Shown here: in pieces, positions 11,155-22,571 of the stretch
Position numbering within the stretch: position 1 is the stretch's first letter
Layout: each line of letters starts with the position of its first letter
Origin: Gamarada debralockiae
Taxonomy: Eukaryota; Ascomycota; Leotiomycetes; Helotiales; Hyphodiscaceae
DNA length: 64,000 bases
Reading direction: 5' to 3'
Assembly (NCBI GenBank): GCA_002803225.1
Contig: NXFV01000912.1
Location: 1 to 64,000 of the forward strand
Translations under genes and position numbers: made by a program
The notes under the pieces: model-generated
Databases searched by the model: none
Told to the model about the DNA's origin: nothing
Seen by the model: only the letters and a program-made list of their open reading frames with translations

Positions 11155-12284
11155 CTTGAGTGAGAAATGAGTAGACTTTAATCAAGAAAACTAAAGAGCA
11201 AATAAATTGTTTGAATTGTTGTGAAGAGAGTATCTTGACTTGATATTTTAGTGGGCGTCTGAACAATGGAAAATGGAGGTCTAGGAGAGTTTCTTGAGGT
11301 CTTCTTATAAGATTGAAAATGGATACGAAGAGACATAACCACGAAAACATATTCAACCGAGGATGCAATCGTAGCCTACCAAATTCAATGAAATGCGGAA
11401 GATGAAGTCGTTGATCTCCAACTATGGGGCTCAAATCGAATGTTTGCGACGCTACTGAGCAATTTTGTCGGATGTGGAGAAAGTCTGTAGAATAGAATCT
11501 AAGGTAGGAGGAGACTAAATACATGGGGAAATGAGGTGTGGTGCCAAAAGAGGTGCCTTAGGCAGTAGTTCATCTGACAGATTTGCAGCCGTAACACGAT
11601 CCCTATCAGGAGTGTAGTGAATAGAGACCTAGCGAATGAGACCCGGATCAAGTATAATTATACTAAGGTGTACATCTAGTTCAACTGCATGAGACCTCAG
11701 GGAAGTTAAGGATGGGGAAAGAGATGGATCCCGGATCCCGGCGAGGGCGGGCGGGGCGGGGTCAAAGATTTCTCGGGTGGCTTTGTGGCTTGATGGCACT
11801 ACTCAACAACCCCTAAAAGAGGTTAGCGCCGCAACGCAGAGGACTGCTGCCGAATTTTTGTATGACGACTTTGAACAAGCACTTGTCCTTCAATGCCAGC
11901 CGCCAGCCTTTTGACTGGTTCTCCGCTTTTCTGTGTCAGCCATCGTAAGGCTACGAGGGAGATCTTTTCCCTACATTGGGGCTCTGTCAACGGACGCCCC
12001 CGATATCCTTACTCAGCCCCGCCTTGTCACTGGTCAGGAACCGCAAATTGTCATGTGTGACGGTGACGACTGTTTACGACGAGAACAAAGGTCGAAAGCT
12101 TTAATATACCTCGTTTCGCACCACTCTCTATTCTCACAGCGAAAGCATTCGTCATCAATAATCCCACCTCAGTTGATTCAATCGATGTGAATGAACTCAA
12201 CGCGATAACCCCGCAATCTCGATTTTTGGACGGCGCCCTTTTACAGACTCAACTTATTTTCAAACGAAAACATAAACTGGCAAT
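11155..12284. other. Divergent intergenic region with G-rich tract
   Basis: This lies between the reverse-strand DUF7702 gene and the forward Zn2Cys6 regulator, so it should contain both promoters. A G-tract at 11745-11761 is described separately. The 178-codon reverse open frame at 11524-10988 overlaps the DUF7702 exon and has no family features. Confidence 0.5.
11745..11761 (+). promoter_or_regulatory. Candidate G-quadruplex motif
   Basis: The bases read GGGCGGGCGGGGCGGGG: four runs of three or more G separated by single C loops, a textbook intramolecular quadruplex pattern. It lies about 590 bases upstream of one divergent start and 520 upstream of the other. A regulatory role is inference. 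Confidence 0.5.
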
Positions 12285-14077
12285 ATGGTCTATTGTGGAA
12301 AACCGAGCAAAGCTTGTGCAGAGTGTCGGACTAGACGGACGAAAGTGAGTCTCGATCATCTTTCCGCCATCAATCCTTCAAGATGGCCACGAAACCGTGC
12401 AATTTTCTAACTTGTACAGTGCGACACTCTTAGGCCATCATGTTCTCAATGCATTCGCGCTGGGCGTGTTTGCCGAGGGTATCGAGACCCAGCGGACTTG
12501 ATGTTTCGCGATGAATCTCAGGTTCTCTCAACAAAACGTCAACGCTTGGCCAATACCAAAAAGTCTCGCACGGCAGTATCTGCATCGCCTCCAAAAGAGA
12601 CCGATCTCAGTCTTGTCCACACTTCTACTCCATCAGTAAAGCCACTTCAATTCAGCTATTCGAATCCAAGTCCTATCAGTTGCTTGACGCTTGACTTGGG
12701 CACATCAGCTGAAGAACAAGCAACCTGTTTCTTTTTCAGAAATTACATCCTGGAAGAGCACAAGTTTCACAACGGCAACTTTCAGTACCTGTCAGACATC
12801 TATGCGTGTGAAGAGATCGGAGACTTCTTGGCGGAGACTGTTGCATGTCTTGGCCTTGTGGGCCTCGCAAACTTCTGGAAGGCATCCAATATCATGGGAA
12901 GTGCTCGGGCGAAATACAACTCAGCGCTGCGACTGGTCAGTTCGAGACTGAGAAATATAGAGGAAGCGAAATCTGACCAAACCCTGGTGGCGGTAATGCT
13001 ACTGGGACTATACGAGGTACTTATTTTCTCTCCGATTCTTGACAGTGTTAGCTAATTGTTGTCCACAGACGAACACGTGCAGTAGTCCTCAGTCAATGCA
13101 TTCGTGGACGCAACATGTCACTGGAGCAGCGGCACTTTTGAGTCTTCGAGGAAAGCGGCAACTGAAGACTCCAATTGGTCGCCAGCTGTTTGTCCAGGTG
13201 CGGACTCAAGTTGTAAGCACCTTCGACTCTAGACTTGCAACCCTTCGGCTCACTCTTATAGGTTACAAACTGTATCCAAAGACACGTCACGGTCCCACCA
13301 AGTATCAGCGAGTGGTCACGAGCAGCACTTGAATACGAAACGGAAGAAGAAGCCGCGGCCACACATCTTTCGGAAATTGCGATAAAGTATTGCAATCTTC
13401 GTGCTTCCATGAGCTCGTTCCATGATTACAGTAACTCCGAATATCTTATCGCCTGCCTATGTGCTATCGATCTCGAATACGCAGAATTCCTTCGCTGCTG
13501 TCCCATACCGTTCATCTACACAACTGTTACTCTCGACGAACGATCTGAGGAGGTCTTTTCCGATCATTACCATGTCTACTCCAGTATTTGGACGGCAACC
13601 GTTTGGAATTTTTACAGATCCGTCCGCATCCTTGTCAATGAGCTTATCGTCGACCAAATTACCTACGTCCTCCAACACCCAGAAGAATTTCCGTCAAGCT
13701 GGGAGAGTGTGCCGTTCTACGAAAGTCAAATTCTCGCGTCTAACTCAACGTTACTGCAGCTTTCCCACGATATATGCGCAAGCGTCCCATTTTACCTAGG
13801 ATACAGCGCCAGGATGAGCGATCGCGCCTCCCGACCACCTCCGAAAGCTGTCAGCGGCAACTTGCTGCTTTGGCCTCTGTATACTGCTGCGTGTGCTGGA
13901 CGCGTATCAGATGTGATGCGTGAATGGGTCGCTGGCAGACTCGAGATAATCTCAGACGTTATGGGAATCCGGCAAGCTGCCCCGTTGGCTTACACACTGA
14001 GGCTGAAACAAGATCTCTTGGAGTGGGAAGGAGAGACAGGAGATGACGGCACAGGGGTGATGGACTGTGCCACATGA
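12285..14077 (+). CDS. Zn2Cys6 transcription factor A, 538 aa
   Basis: Four exons join in frame: 12285-12344, 12420-13016, 13069-13212 and 13262-14077. The N-terminus holds the binuclear zinc cluster CAECRTRRTK then CDTLRPSCSQCIRAGRVC at residues 11-38, split by intron 1 just before the third cysteine. After a Ser/Thr-rich linker comes the helical fungal-specific regulatory domain (CFFFRNYILEE and the following repeats to the C-terminus), of the DUF3468/Fungal_trans_2 kind. The protein should bind DNA in the nucleus; its target genes are unknown. The regulator at 19528-21545 has the same layout and similar key segments (VSD before the end, and MGIRQA versus MGIKQA), so the two are paralogues pointing toward each other. 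Confidence 0.85.
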
Positions 14078-14453
14078 TCTGCATTCTGCTCAATTCCTTT
14101 ACTTCCATCAACAAAAGATGGATCTTAAAAGATAAACATAGTCCCGTCTCAAAATGCAAAACTCTAGCTGGCATTCAGAGGACAGCGGAACTGGACAACA
14201 GGAATCGAATTTCGAAATGATTTGAAAATACAAATGAATTTTCAATCCAGGCAACCCAACCAATGAACACTGTGAACGCCACTTATGGGCTCAGTCATGT
14301 ATTTTGCAATGCAAAGTGGTTGCCTCCGTGCCTCATGCAGGCTGAGCCACCTTTGGGTAAGCGCCAGCCTTGCATCATTCTTCACGATCAACATTTCACA
14401 ACATCAGAACACAACCCAGGGTAATTCTTTACTCAAGTGAATCGTTGACCAAT
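14078..14453. other. Intergenic, promoter of HeLo-like/ankyrin gene
   Basis: No gene was seen. An ATG at 14370 in frame with the next gene would add 28 unremarkable residues. The ATG at 14454 fits the domain start better. Confidence 0.4.
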
Positions 14454-17074
14454 ATGGATCCGCTGTCAGGAGGTGCCAGCGTACTTGCTTTCGTGGGACT
14501 TGCATCGCAACTTGCTATTAACGTCAAGAAACTGTACGATTTCTGGTCGTCAATTGAAGATGCACCTCAAGAGATCCGCGCAATCGCCCGGGATATACCG
14601 CTGATCGAAGACATCCTGGAGGAGATCGCTCTTGAGGAGGAAAATTATTTGCTACATCAGACAACTCGGACGGCGTTACAAGCGTGCGCGGAAACCTTGC
14701 AGGAACTCAATGACCTCATCGTGGACTTGGAGCCAGGTTTTGCCTCATCGCAACGTCGAATACGCAAATGGAATGGCGTGAAAGCAGTCTTTCGCAAGGA
14801 TAAAATCAAAAAATTGCAAGGATTACTTTCCGAAACGAAGCTTTCTCTTTCATTATCTTTGCAAAGCTCTTTGGTGTAAGTAATGATTGCGCCCAACGCG
14901 AAGTCCCGTGCTGACATCTTACAAGACGGAGGTCGCGGGTGCAGCATGAATACATTTCTCAACAATTATCAACGCTATATGATGGTCAAATTTCAGAGAG
15001 TGTTACTCTTCCTCGTGCATCGTCGGATGGCAGTGATCGAGTAGACGGGTTATCAAGCTTGCCACGCCAAAGCCTATCTTCAATCAGAAATCCTATCTAT
15101 GAAGCAGGCTTGAGTCGCCTCCTAAACGAAGCTATCAAACACAGGTCTTCGGAAGGAGTTGGTTCGAATGTTTCGCAGTTGACACTTGCCAGCACTCCAG
15201 AGCAAATTGACTCTTGCATCACCCGCTATGAAGCACGTGCTCCTCTCCTTTCGACAGTGAAGACAGTGAATGTGAGAAAGAGGTCCAGGCAAATCTTATC
15301 ATTCTCTAGCTGGAGCAACATATTTGGGACAGTAACTACAACGAAGACAAAGCGATCGCCAAAGAAAGACGAGGATACCGAGCGGGACGAATCATTCAAC
15401 ACGTCTGATGAGGAAACGCAAACTTCTATTGTTATACGCCCATCGCCTTGGTTAGTAAGCATTGGATTAAGTTTTGAAGCATACACCAATATCTCCCGGT
15501 CATTGAACGGTTGGCGATTAATGCAACAAACTTGGCGAATCATCCCTTCAGACTCCTCGATCTTTCAGGCGTGTAAAGAAGGCGATATCAAGAGAGTCAA
15601 GGGACTTTTATGTCGGAGAGAAGCATCAGTATGGGATATTAGCGAACGTGGTATGACACCACTGCATGTAAGTACTTCCGAAAATTTAGACTGTGAGCTT
15701 GACCTTGTGTTTGAAGCCTCTAACTCGTAGTAGTACGCCGCAGAAGAATATCAGGCTGAGGTTTGCAAGTTTCTCATAGAGGCTGGAGCACAATGGAAAA
15801 GAGATGAAGCAAATTTGTAAGGTCGTCTCCGCGGGACCTTAGTGTGTTGCATTCTCACTAATAAATGTGCTAGCTCTCCTCTTACCCGTTCGCTTTACGG
15901 GGAAAACTACAACAGAGCAACAATCAAGGACACGTCGCACGTGCCAAAGCTCAGAGATCAGATAGATACTCAGCGTCTTCTCTTGTCTAGTCGGCCCGAA
16001 GACTGCGCTAGGGAGGTGCTGTGGTTTCTCACCTACGATTATTTTGAAGCTCGGGCGTGGCCGGAAAGTGGAGCGAGTGTTCTATTAAAGACTTTACTGG
16101 AATCTTCCGAAGTCTTACAAGCCGATATCGAATACCTAGAAGAGCAGTCTGAGGATAGCGATAGTCTACATTTCATTCAGGAGTTACACCTCATCTGTAG
16201 GCGCCTCTGGAGGCAATCCAACACCTGGAAGATACCAGGAATCCCAGACATCACCCCTCATGACTACGATGAAGAGCTCGATATTCTTGCTGCGAAGCTG
16301 TGTCGACCGTCTGTTCTTCATTCATGCATCATTCGTAAACTGTCAGAAATCAGCGCTCTTATTAATACAGGTGCAAAGCTTCATTTGCTCTCCAGAGCTG
16401 CCTATCCAAATATATATCGAGACCCTGAGAATCGCTATACTGCGGGCTTTGAGAAGCACTGGGACACACCGACATCATTAGCCATGTACACGTCAGACAA
16501 CTTCTACTATTGGAAAGAGGCTCTTGACAGAGCGGGAATAAACCTAACTGAGTTCATAGACGAGGAGTTACGCTGGAATTTAGAAAACGGAGACTCAAGA
16601 CCACACCCACTTATTGCTTCAGGATGGACACAAGAAAGCTTGGCCCAGCTGTTTCACCAGAACTTCACTCCAAGTGCGTGCAAAAGGTCCTGCGCCTGTT
16701 GCACTTGGCCTGACTGGGACCAAGTACTCACGCTGAAACAGCCGAAATGGCTTCGATTGCTGAGTTTTGTGAAAAGCCTTGGCATGGAAGCACAATGGTC
16801 CATTCCGGGAGAGCCGCTAGGTGCTCACCAAATTCTGGTAGACGCATTTCCGAAGCCAGCCACGGTAAATCATACGGAGTCAGGAACACCAAGTCCGTTT
16901 TGCTTCCCGGATCACAGAGGGTGTTACTTATGCGAAAATTGCTGGTACGACAATGGATACATTCAAGATTTCTGGTCAACGAGGGATATCGATCCTGACT
17001 ATAAAGTCTTGAGCCCAGAAGAAAGATTGAATTTTGTTGATGAGGAGGCCTCGCCGTTCCTTCTCTCTTTCTAA
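14454..17074 (+). CDS. HeLo-like N-domain plus ankyrin protein, 815 aa
   Basis: Four exons fit: 14454-14875, 14926-15667, 15734-15816 and 15874-17074. The start MDPLSGGASVLAFVGLASQL and the helical stretch to about residue 130 resemble the HeLo-like N-terminal domain of fungal STAND/NLR proteins, known as signalling or membrane-acting modules in fungal cell-death systems. Near residues 350-415 are ankyrin repeats (IFQACKEGDIKRVKGLL, then MTPLHYAAEEYQAEVCKFL and LIEAGA). No NACHT or NB-ARC P-loop is visible. The 400-residue C-terminus was not recognised. It contains the cysteine clusters CKRSCACC and CYLCENC, which could bind metal. The gene sits between two paralogous Zn2Cys6 regulators. An immune-like or incompatibility role is only an inference from the N-domain. 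The splice to TACGCC at 15734 restores the ankyrin motif. Confidence 0.75.
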
Positions 17075-17588
17075 TAAAGAACGGCATGCTGTGGGATCTT
17101 AGCTGAGTATCTTTGAGAAGCATCAGTAGACTGGAGATAGTGGAGTCTGATGAAGCCACGTAAACATTAAGCTGCTGGATTTGGACGTTCATCGGGAGCA
17201 AATGCTGTCTTAGGCTACACAGCCCCTTGCTGTCTCTGAGCATGAACACAACCTTTATCAGAACTTTAGGTTCAAATTTTACTTCACACAAAAATGCTAT
17301 CTATATGTTGCTTTCCTACGCGTCTGGAGTCGATATCTACCTTGGAATCCGAACGCTCTCGAAAAATAGGAGCGGCTCTTTGCGGATCATGTGATCCCGG
17401 GTGAAAGCGGCACCGCAGCCCGTGGAATTCCACCTTTGACTCAGCCTTCTGTCACCCTGACTCCGACTGCGTTTCTTTATTAGCCACGATAATTCGCCAG
17501 GAATTCATCATCTGTACTTCATATCAGTTTTCTCTATCTCCATACGTCACGAACTAAGCATTTATAGTCACGTGAACGACACTTCCAA
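17075..17588. other. Intergenic, no gene seen
   Basis: This holds the 3' region of the ankyrin gene and the promoter of the next gene. TATAGTCACGTGA near 17565 contains an E-box-like CACGTG. Confidence 0.4.
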
Positions 17589-18415
17589 ATGTCACCCTCG
17601 GTTTTTCATCACAAGGTCTTCCTGTTTTCCGCGCTCTCAATACCAGCTAGTGCACTCCTCCTGAGGATTTACCTCCAGGGCCACCCTTTACCAGCATCTA
17701 AAACCCGAACCATAACAACAGCCGAAACCCTGTCACCAAGTTGTGCACTCTCCTCCTCGATCCACAAAACCGTGAATCCGCGCAGCCATATCGGAGTTGC
17801 AGACAGCCGCTCAATTCATTTGTCCAAACATGAGATTGGGAGTCTTTCAGATGAAGAAATTTTGGCTCGCTTTCTGAAAGGTTTCTTTGGTGGTTGGGTT
17901 TTCAGTCCGGAGAGGCACCTCATTGCGTTCTTGAAGGGGGCTGGGATGAAGTTTATTCCTGTGGGATTTTCAGGTCAGTAGTATACTCTTCGTATTGAAA
18001 GATTTGAACGTAGAGCTGAGTGACGATAGACATCGAGCCTCAAGGTCGAACTCTCTCCTCACTATCAGACTTCTCCCGCACCTCATTGCCTCCTCGACAT
18101 ACTTTACTCTTCGGAGGCAATTTCCTGATTCTTGACCATCACATCGTCGAAGGCAGCACTCAGTCTTCTCCCACCCTTAGCTTCGTAGAAGTCGGGTTCG
18201 GTGACAACCGCAAACAGTTTGCAGGGCTGCATCGATTCGACGTGTTACGTGATGGAGAAGGAGAGGAAGATGGAGGCGTCACAGTCTGCTTTTCAAGTCT
18301 GTCATGTAATCCCACTGTGAACAAAGTCCCGTTTCCGATGTGGGTATTTCAATTTCATAAGTTTTATGCGCAGTGCTTGTTTAGGGATGGGATTAGAGAG
18401 GTTTTGAGAGATTGA
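17589..18415 (+). CDS. Small protein of unknown function with one N-terminal helix, 256 aa
   Basis: Two exons, 17589-17973 and 18030-18415, join in phase (GTCAGT donor, GATAG acceptor). Residues about 9-28 (KVFLFSALSIPASALLLRI) form a single membrane segment or signal anchor. Then come a Ser/Thr-rich stretch and the conserved-looking block LSDEEILARFLKGFFGGWVF followed by SPERHLIAFL. The second half is soluble, with LLFGGNFLILDHHIV and VSFVEVGFG-like beta segments. The intact frame across the intron, and the FFGGWVF block that feels familiar from other fungal proteins, argue for a real gene. I do not recognise a named family or function. Confidence 0.65.
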
Positions 18416-19132
18416 GAGGACTTGGTGGCGGAGCGAAGAAAGTGTGTACGATTATGAATTCTCCTCTAACTATAAACAAAAGAACATAAATAAATGAGCA
18501 TAAATTGAATGAACATAGATGGGTCCATTGGAATATTTTTGGTAATGCAGGGCGTATACCCGATCTCTAGGTAAGTCTCCTCAACAGCGCCTCATACCTG
18601 GCTTTGCTAAATATCCGCTCAAGACGTGATTGTCTCAAGCGATGAGCCTCGATTAGGTCATTGGATAGGTGAAACGTGCATCGATTCGGGACGACAAGTA
18701 GATGTTGGCACTTGTATTACATCGTTCATCTATTTTGACCAGGAAGTGCAAGGAGTCAGAGGTACACAATTTTGAAAAGGTTTCCCTAGGTTTCCCAGCC
18801 TTACGGCAGAGAACTATCCCCAGCATAGAGTCTTGGTCTACCGATAGTCGCAGTGTACCGACAAGCTAGGAAACTGAACACCATTAGGTGGACAGAAAGT
18901 AAGTGAATCCATTCGACAATCTAAAATAACTTAATTTGGGACGAAATAGGTTGACAGCTGCTTAAACCAAAATATCATCCCCGGGTCGGTACGTCCGTGC
19001 CAAGATCAGTTCAGTCGTGGAGACAGGGTTGAGCTTGAAACAACGTGCAAGAGCCGGGGGGATACCGAATCGAGGGAAGGGATGCCGAATTGGGTTTAGA
19101 TAATATAGAGCTAACTTCACATAAGGCTGGGG
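18416..19132. other. Intergenic, no gene seen
   Basis: The two genes on either side converge here (17589-18415 forward, 19528-21545 reverse). Only short chance frames are present, for example 18962-19162. Confidence 0.4.
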
Positions 19133-19396
19133 TCCTCTACGGCGAAGAAAAAAGTGGCCCAAATTGGCACTGCATCCACGCTAAAGATCGTATGTTTATA
19201 TGTAAATAAATCTACTTATTCTACTTTTATAATAACCAATGGCTCGAATAAAGTCTTGCAAGTCTCCTATGATTATTATACTAAAGGACAACACGATTAT
19301 AGAAGAGCTAGAAGTCAAATGACGAAACATTAACGAAGATATATCTGGTGGTGATGCACGTGCCAATTTGGGCCACTTTTTCTTCACCGCAGAGGG
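19133..19396. mobile_element. MITE-like element with 44-bp inverted repeats
   Basis: The left arm 19133-19176 and the right arm 19353-19396 are near-perfect inverted repeats. They share GAAGAAAAA, GTGGCCCAAATTGGCAC and TGCATC, differing by three transitions and two one-base indels. The AT-rich interior of 176 bases has no coding potential. Small size, terminal inverted repeats and absence of a transposase are the hallmarks of a non-autonomous DNA transposon. No clear target-site duplication was seen, so an ordinary large hairpin is an alternative. Confidence 0.6.
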
Positions 19397-19527
19397 CATC
19401 CAATCGCAATTTTCGCGCCTGGTTAGCCGGATCGCAGCAATCGATAGACTATGCTAGAAAAAGCAGAACATAGTTCCAATAACAGCAACGACGATCTTGA
19501 AAGACGATATTCAAACTATCTCCGATA

Positions 19528-21545
19528 TCAGACAGCGTGTTTTGCTTGTTTGATGCCCATGTTCCCCTCGATATACGCCAATTGGTCGAAAATGTACCTC
19601 CTTTGGCCGTCGGACACGGTTCCGACCATCAACGCAAGACGGAGCGGCCAGACCGCCGTGTAACCAGAGATCGCTTTCCTACTGATTGATTTTGCGTCGT
19701 TCTTCAGGATCCAGCCGCCTTCGTCGACCTTTCCTAGGGTGTACGGAATGCTAGCGCAGGTGTCATTGACCATAGCGTCAATCTCTCTAAAAACCCTCTC
19801 CCTGATCCGGTCAATGCGAGGGTTCATTGTAGCCAGTTCCGGATATAAGCTGACTTTCATCGTGAGCTGAGCCAGTGTCTGCAGGAGGATGACGCGAGCG
19901 AAACGGTAAACGTTCCAAAATCCAGCCACCCAGGCATCATGGTAGTAGTGAACTACCTCTGGAAGAGGAATACCAGCCATATTTCCTTTCGCCAGGAGAG
20001 TCGCGCGATCGATGGTTCCATAATTGTATGGTGGCTCCACGCAACCAGCTGCCCATACCTCGAATCTTCGGTCTTCGGCTTCTAACATGTTGATTGCTTG
20101 GAGCAGGCGATACCCATTGGCATCGGTAACTGTTCCTCCCATGAGGGCCTCATCCGCCATGGGTATCAATTTTCCGATTCGAATGGTTGCCAATCCTACT
20201 TGCGCCCACTGGAGATTGTTAGTGCAGTGCTTCAGGGTAGGAATATCAGGAAAGATTGTAGAAGGTGGTGTATGCGATGCGAATCAAGGCGTTACAAGAC
20301 TCCGGCTGCGTGGACTATCATGGAAATAGATAGCGGGCACACTCACAGGCTCGTCGGCATTGATGGACCTCGCCCATGCCTCACTCTCGGGTCCAGGAGG
20401 AATTCGTCGAAGAAGGTTTTTGAAAATCTGTCATGTAGTTAATATCATCAATTCTGAAGTTATACACCCTTGCCATAATCCTCACCACAACTCCATGAGC
20501 TCCTCGAGCGATGCCAGCGGATCGTTCCGAAGTGAATTGGTCCGAGTTGACTCTCAATCGGAGCAGCATGCTGAGCGCGTCTGCATGGGTACCCCATTGA
20601 TTCAACATGGGCTTATCCCCACTGATCATCTACATTATATTCAATAAGTGCTGGACTCTGATGATGCAGTGTAGCAGCTGCCATACCTCGTACATGTTCA
20701 GGAAAAAGACTCCCGCCAAAGTGCCATCCTTGGTTACTTGCTCGGGATTGGACAGAGCCCTTTTGACGAGTAAAAGTGCTTTGCCATATGATTTTCGGCC
20801 CCTGATAAGCAAGTCTTCCGAGCGAACTTGGTTACTAAAGCTCGCGAGAGACACGGCCGAGACAGCATGAGTGATGATTTCGTCGCTTCCTTCCCCATAC
20901 AATGTTGGGAGATGGTTGAGATATCCTGGGCTGACTTTGACTTCATTCGCTTCCAGGACATAATCACTAAAGAAGCGACATAGGGCTGGATCTCTCCAAT
21001 CCGTAGTCATAGGCACACATAGGGGTGGTGTGTCGTCACGCTTGCAGACGAGAGCAGGAGCACGACGGGGAATTAATCCCTGCTCGCCGCCGGACTTCGC
21101 GCTGTCATCGCTGTCATCACTGCTCTCCCACGGCCGAAAGCGCGTTGTCTGCAGAGCATGACTCTCTAAGGTGGGCTTCTGACATTGTGGAGGCCTGATA
21201 CTTTCGCTCGCTCTCTCACGTCTAGCTTGAGTCCAGGCGACTCTGTTCTCGACTCTCTTGTTCATGCTCCGGAACACAATCTCGGTTGGCGATTTGTACC
21301 CTGGGCACGGGAAGCTAGCCGACTTACAGCGCCCACATTCTGGCTGCGCCTCATCGCACTATAGGTGTTATGCGTTATCAATTGCGCACCACGATGCTGA
21401 TGAGGAGCTCTTTTACCTTGATTTTCCTAGATTACCCGTCGAAGCGTCAGTGTCAGTTATGTAGTAGGGTCAGTGAGTACAAGGCATTTTACCTCGCCCT
21501 ACAGCGGTAGCAGCCGTTCCGTGACCTCACATTTGATGCTAGCAT
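19528..21545 (-). CDS. Zn2Cys6 transcription factor B, 546 aa
   Basis: Six exons fit without a frame break: 21545-21493, 21426-21417, 21358-20687, 20629-20486, 20427-20347 and 20208-19528. The second exon is a 10-base micro-exon supplying RKIK inside the zinc cluster. The joined cluster is CYRCRARKIKCDEAQPECGR then CKSASFPC (C-x2-C-x6-C-x6-C-x2-C-x6-C) at residues 12-39. An acidic/Ser linker and a DUF3468-type helical domain follow, including LCRFFSDYVLEANE and the C-terminal MGIKQAKHAV. The layout parallels factor A at 12285-14077, so the pair probably arose by duplication. It is expected to be a nuclear regulator, with targets unknown. Confidence 0.85.
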
Positions 21546-22571
21546 TGTGGGTACTTGTTCTCGTCCCTCACCGGCTCATGATTCTGATGAGGGATGCGTG
21601 AACGTGACATTGAGCATTTCAGCAGGAGGATGTAAAATGCTTTTTGTGCCGCAAAAATAGCTGAACTAGGTGGAAGTACATGTCGATCATTGTGGATTTT
21701 ACGTAGATAAGCCGCTGGCGATCCACACAGACCAACCAGCGAGGGACCGACCATCGCGAAAACCACAACTGGGGTACCCCTTCATCGGGGCACGTGAAAA
21801 GTTATACATATCTGCCGTATGTGAAACTACTGTCCTGTGAATCCAGGGGTAAGACAATTAAGAGAAGAGAAAGTAGAGGGGAAATGAATGGTATTTTGAG
21901 ATAATTTGATTGACTGCTTCATCTAGCAATATCAGAACTTTGATGAACAAGCCCTGGCGATCGGTGTCGGGCCGTGGGGCACCGTGAGTTTCCTCCCGTT
22001 TGATTTGCTGCGAAAAAATTGATAATTCAATTAAACTATTTTCTAATAAACTAATAAAAGGTACTATTATTAAATAATGAAAAAAATATAAAACAGTACT
22101 TATTTGTCCAAATTCTATAAACGGAGATTCAACGTGTTTAGCAGGAAGGGTTTGAGCCAACCAACCACAACACGACAACAGCCGAACCAACCAATCACCA
22201 ACCACCAACCAACTCCAACCAACAACCTCAAAGCGTTTGAGTTTGACCCACACCACAGCCCCCTCTCAGGCTCTCAGCCGATACAGCCACCAACAGCCTG
22301 TCAGCCTCTCAGTGTCATTCCTATTTCAGTGATCTACAAGGGCTCAGCCTTGCCAAAATTACCTGTGCTTAATTTCCATGCGGCACAGTATGGACCGCCT
22401 CCCTGTCGTTTCAAATGCACTCCGTGTTACTCCTTCTAGCGAGAGCGATACCGATGTGATTGCGCGCTTGCTATAATCTCAAGCTTCTCCTCGCTTTCTT
22501 GGCTCTTCAATTCAATACCCTCTCAGCCTTTCAATCCCTTCATACCAAATACGTCTCAAATAACTGCCAAT
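21546..22571. other. Divergent intergenic region with CCAA-rich tract
   Basis: This holds the promoters of regulator B and of the Ost-alpha-like gene. Positions 22156-22228 are a low-complexity tract of repeated CCAACCAA/CCACCAA units, read either as a leader or promoter element. The 111-codon frame through it is a by-product of that composition. Confidence 0.5.

Noticed and set aside
10988..11524. 178-codon reverse frame next to the DUF7702 gene
   Set aside because: It overlaps the first DUF7702 exon in another frame and shows no family motif.
22104..22439. 111-codon forward frame in CCAA-rich DNA
   Set aside because: It is low-complexity Pro/Asn/Gln sequence from the CCAA tract and lies in the promoter of the next gene.
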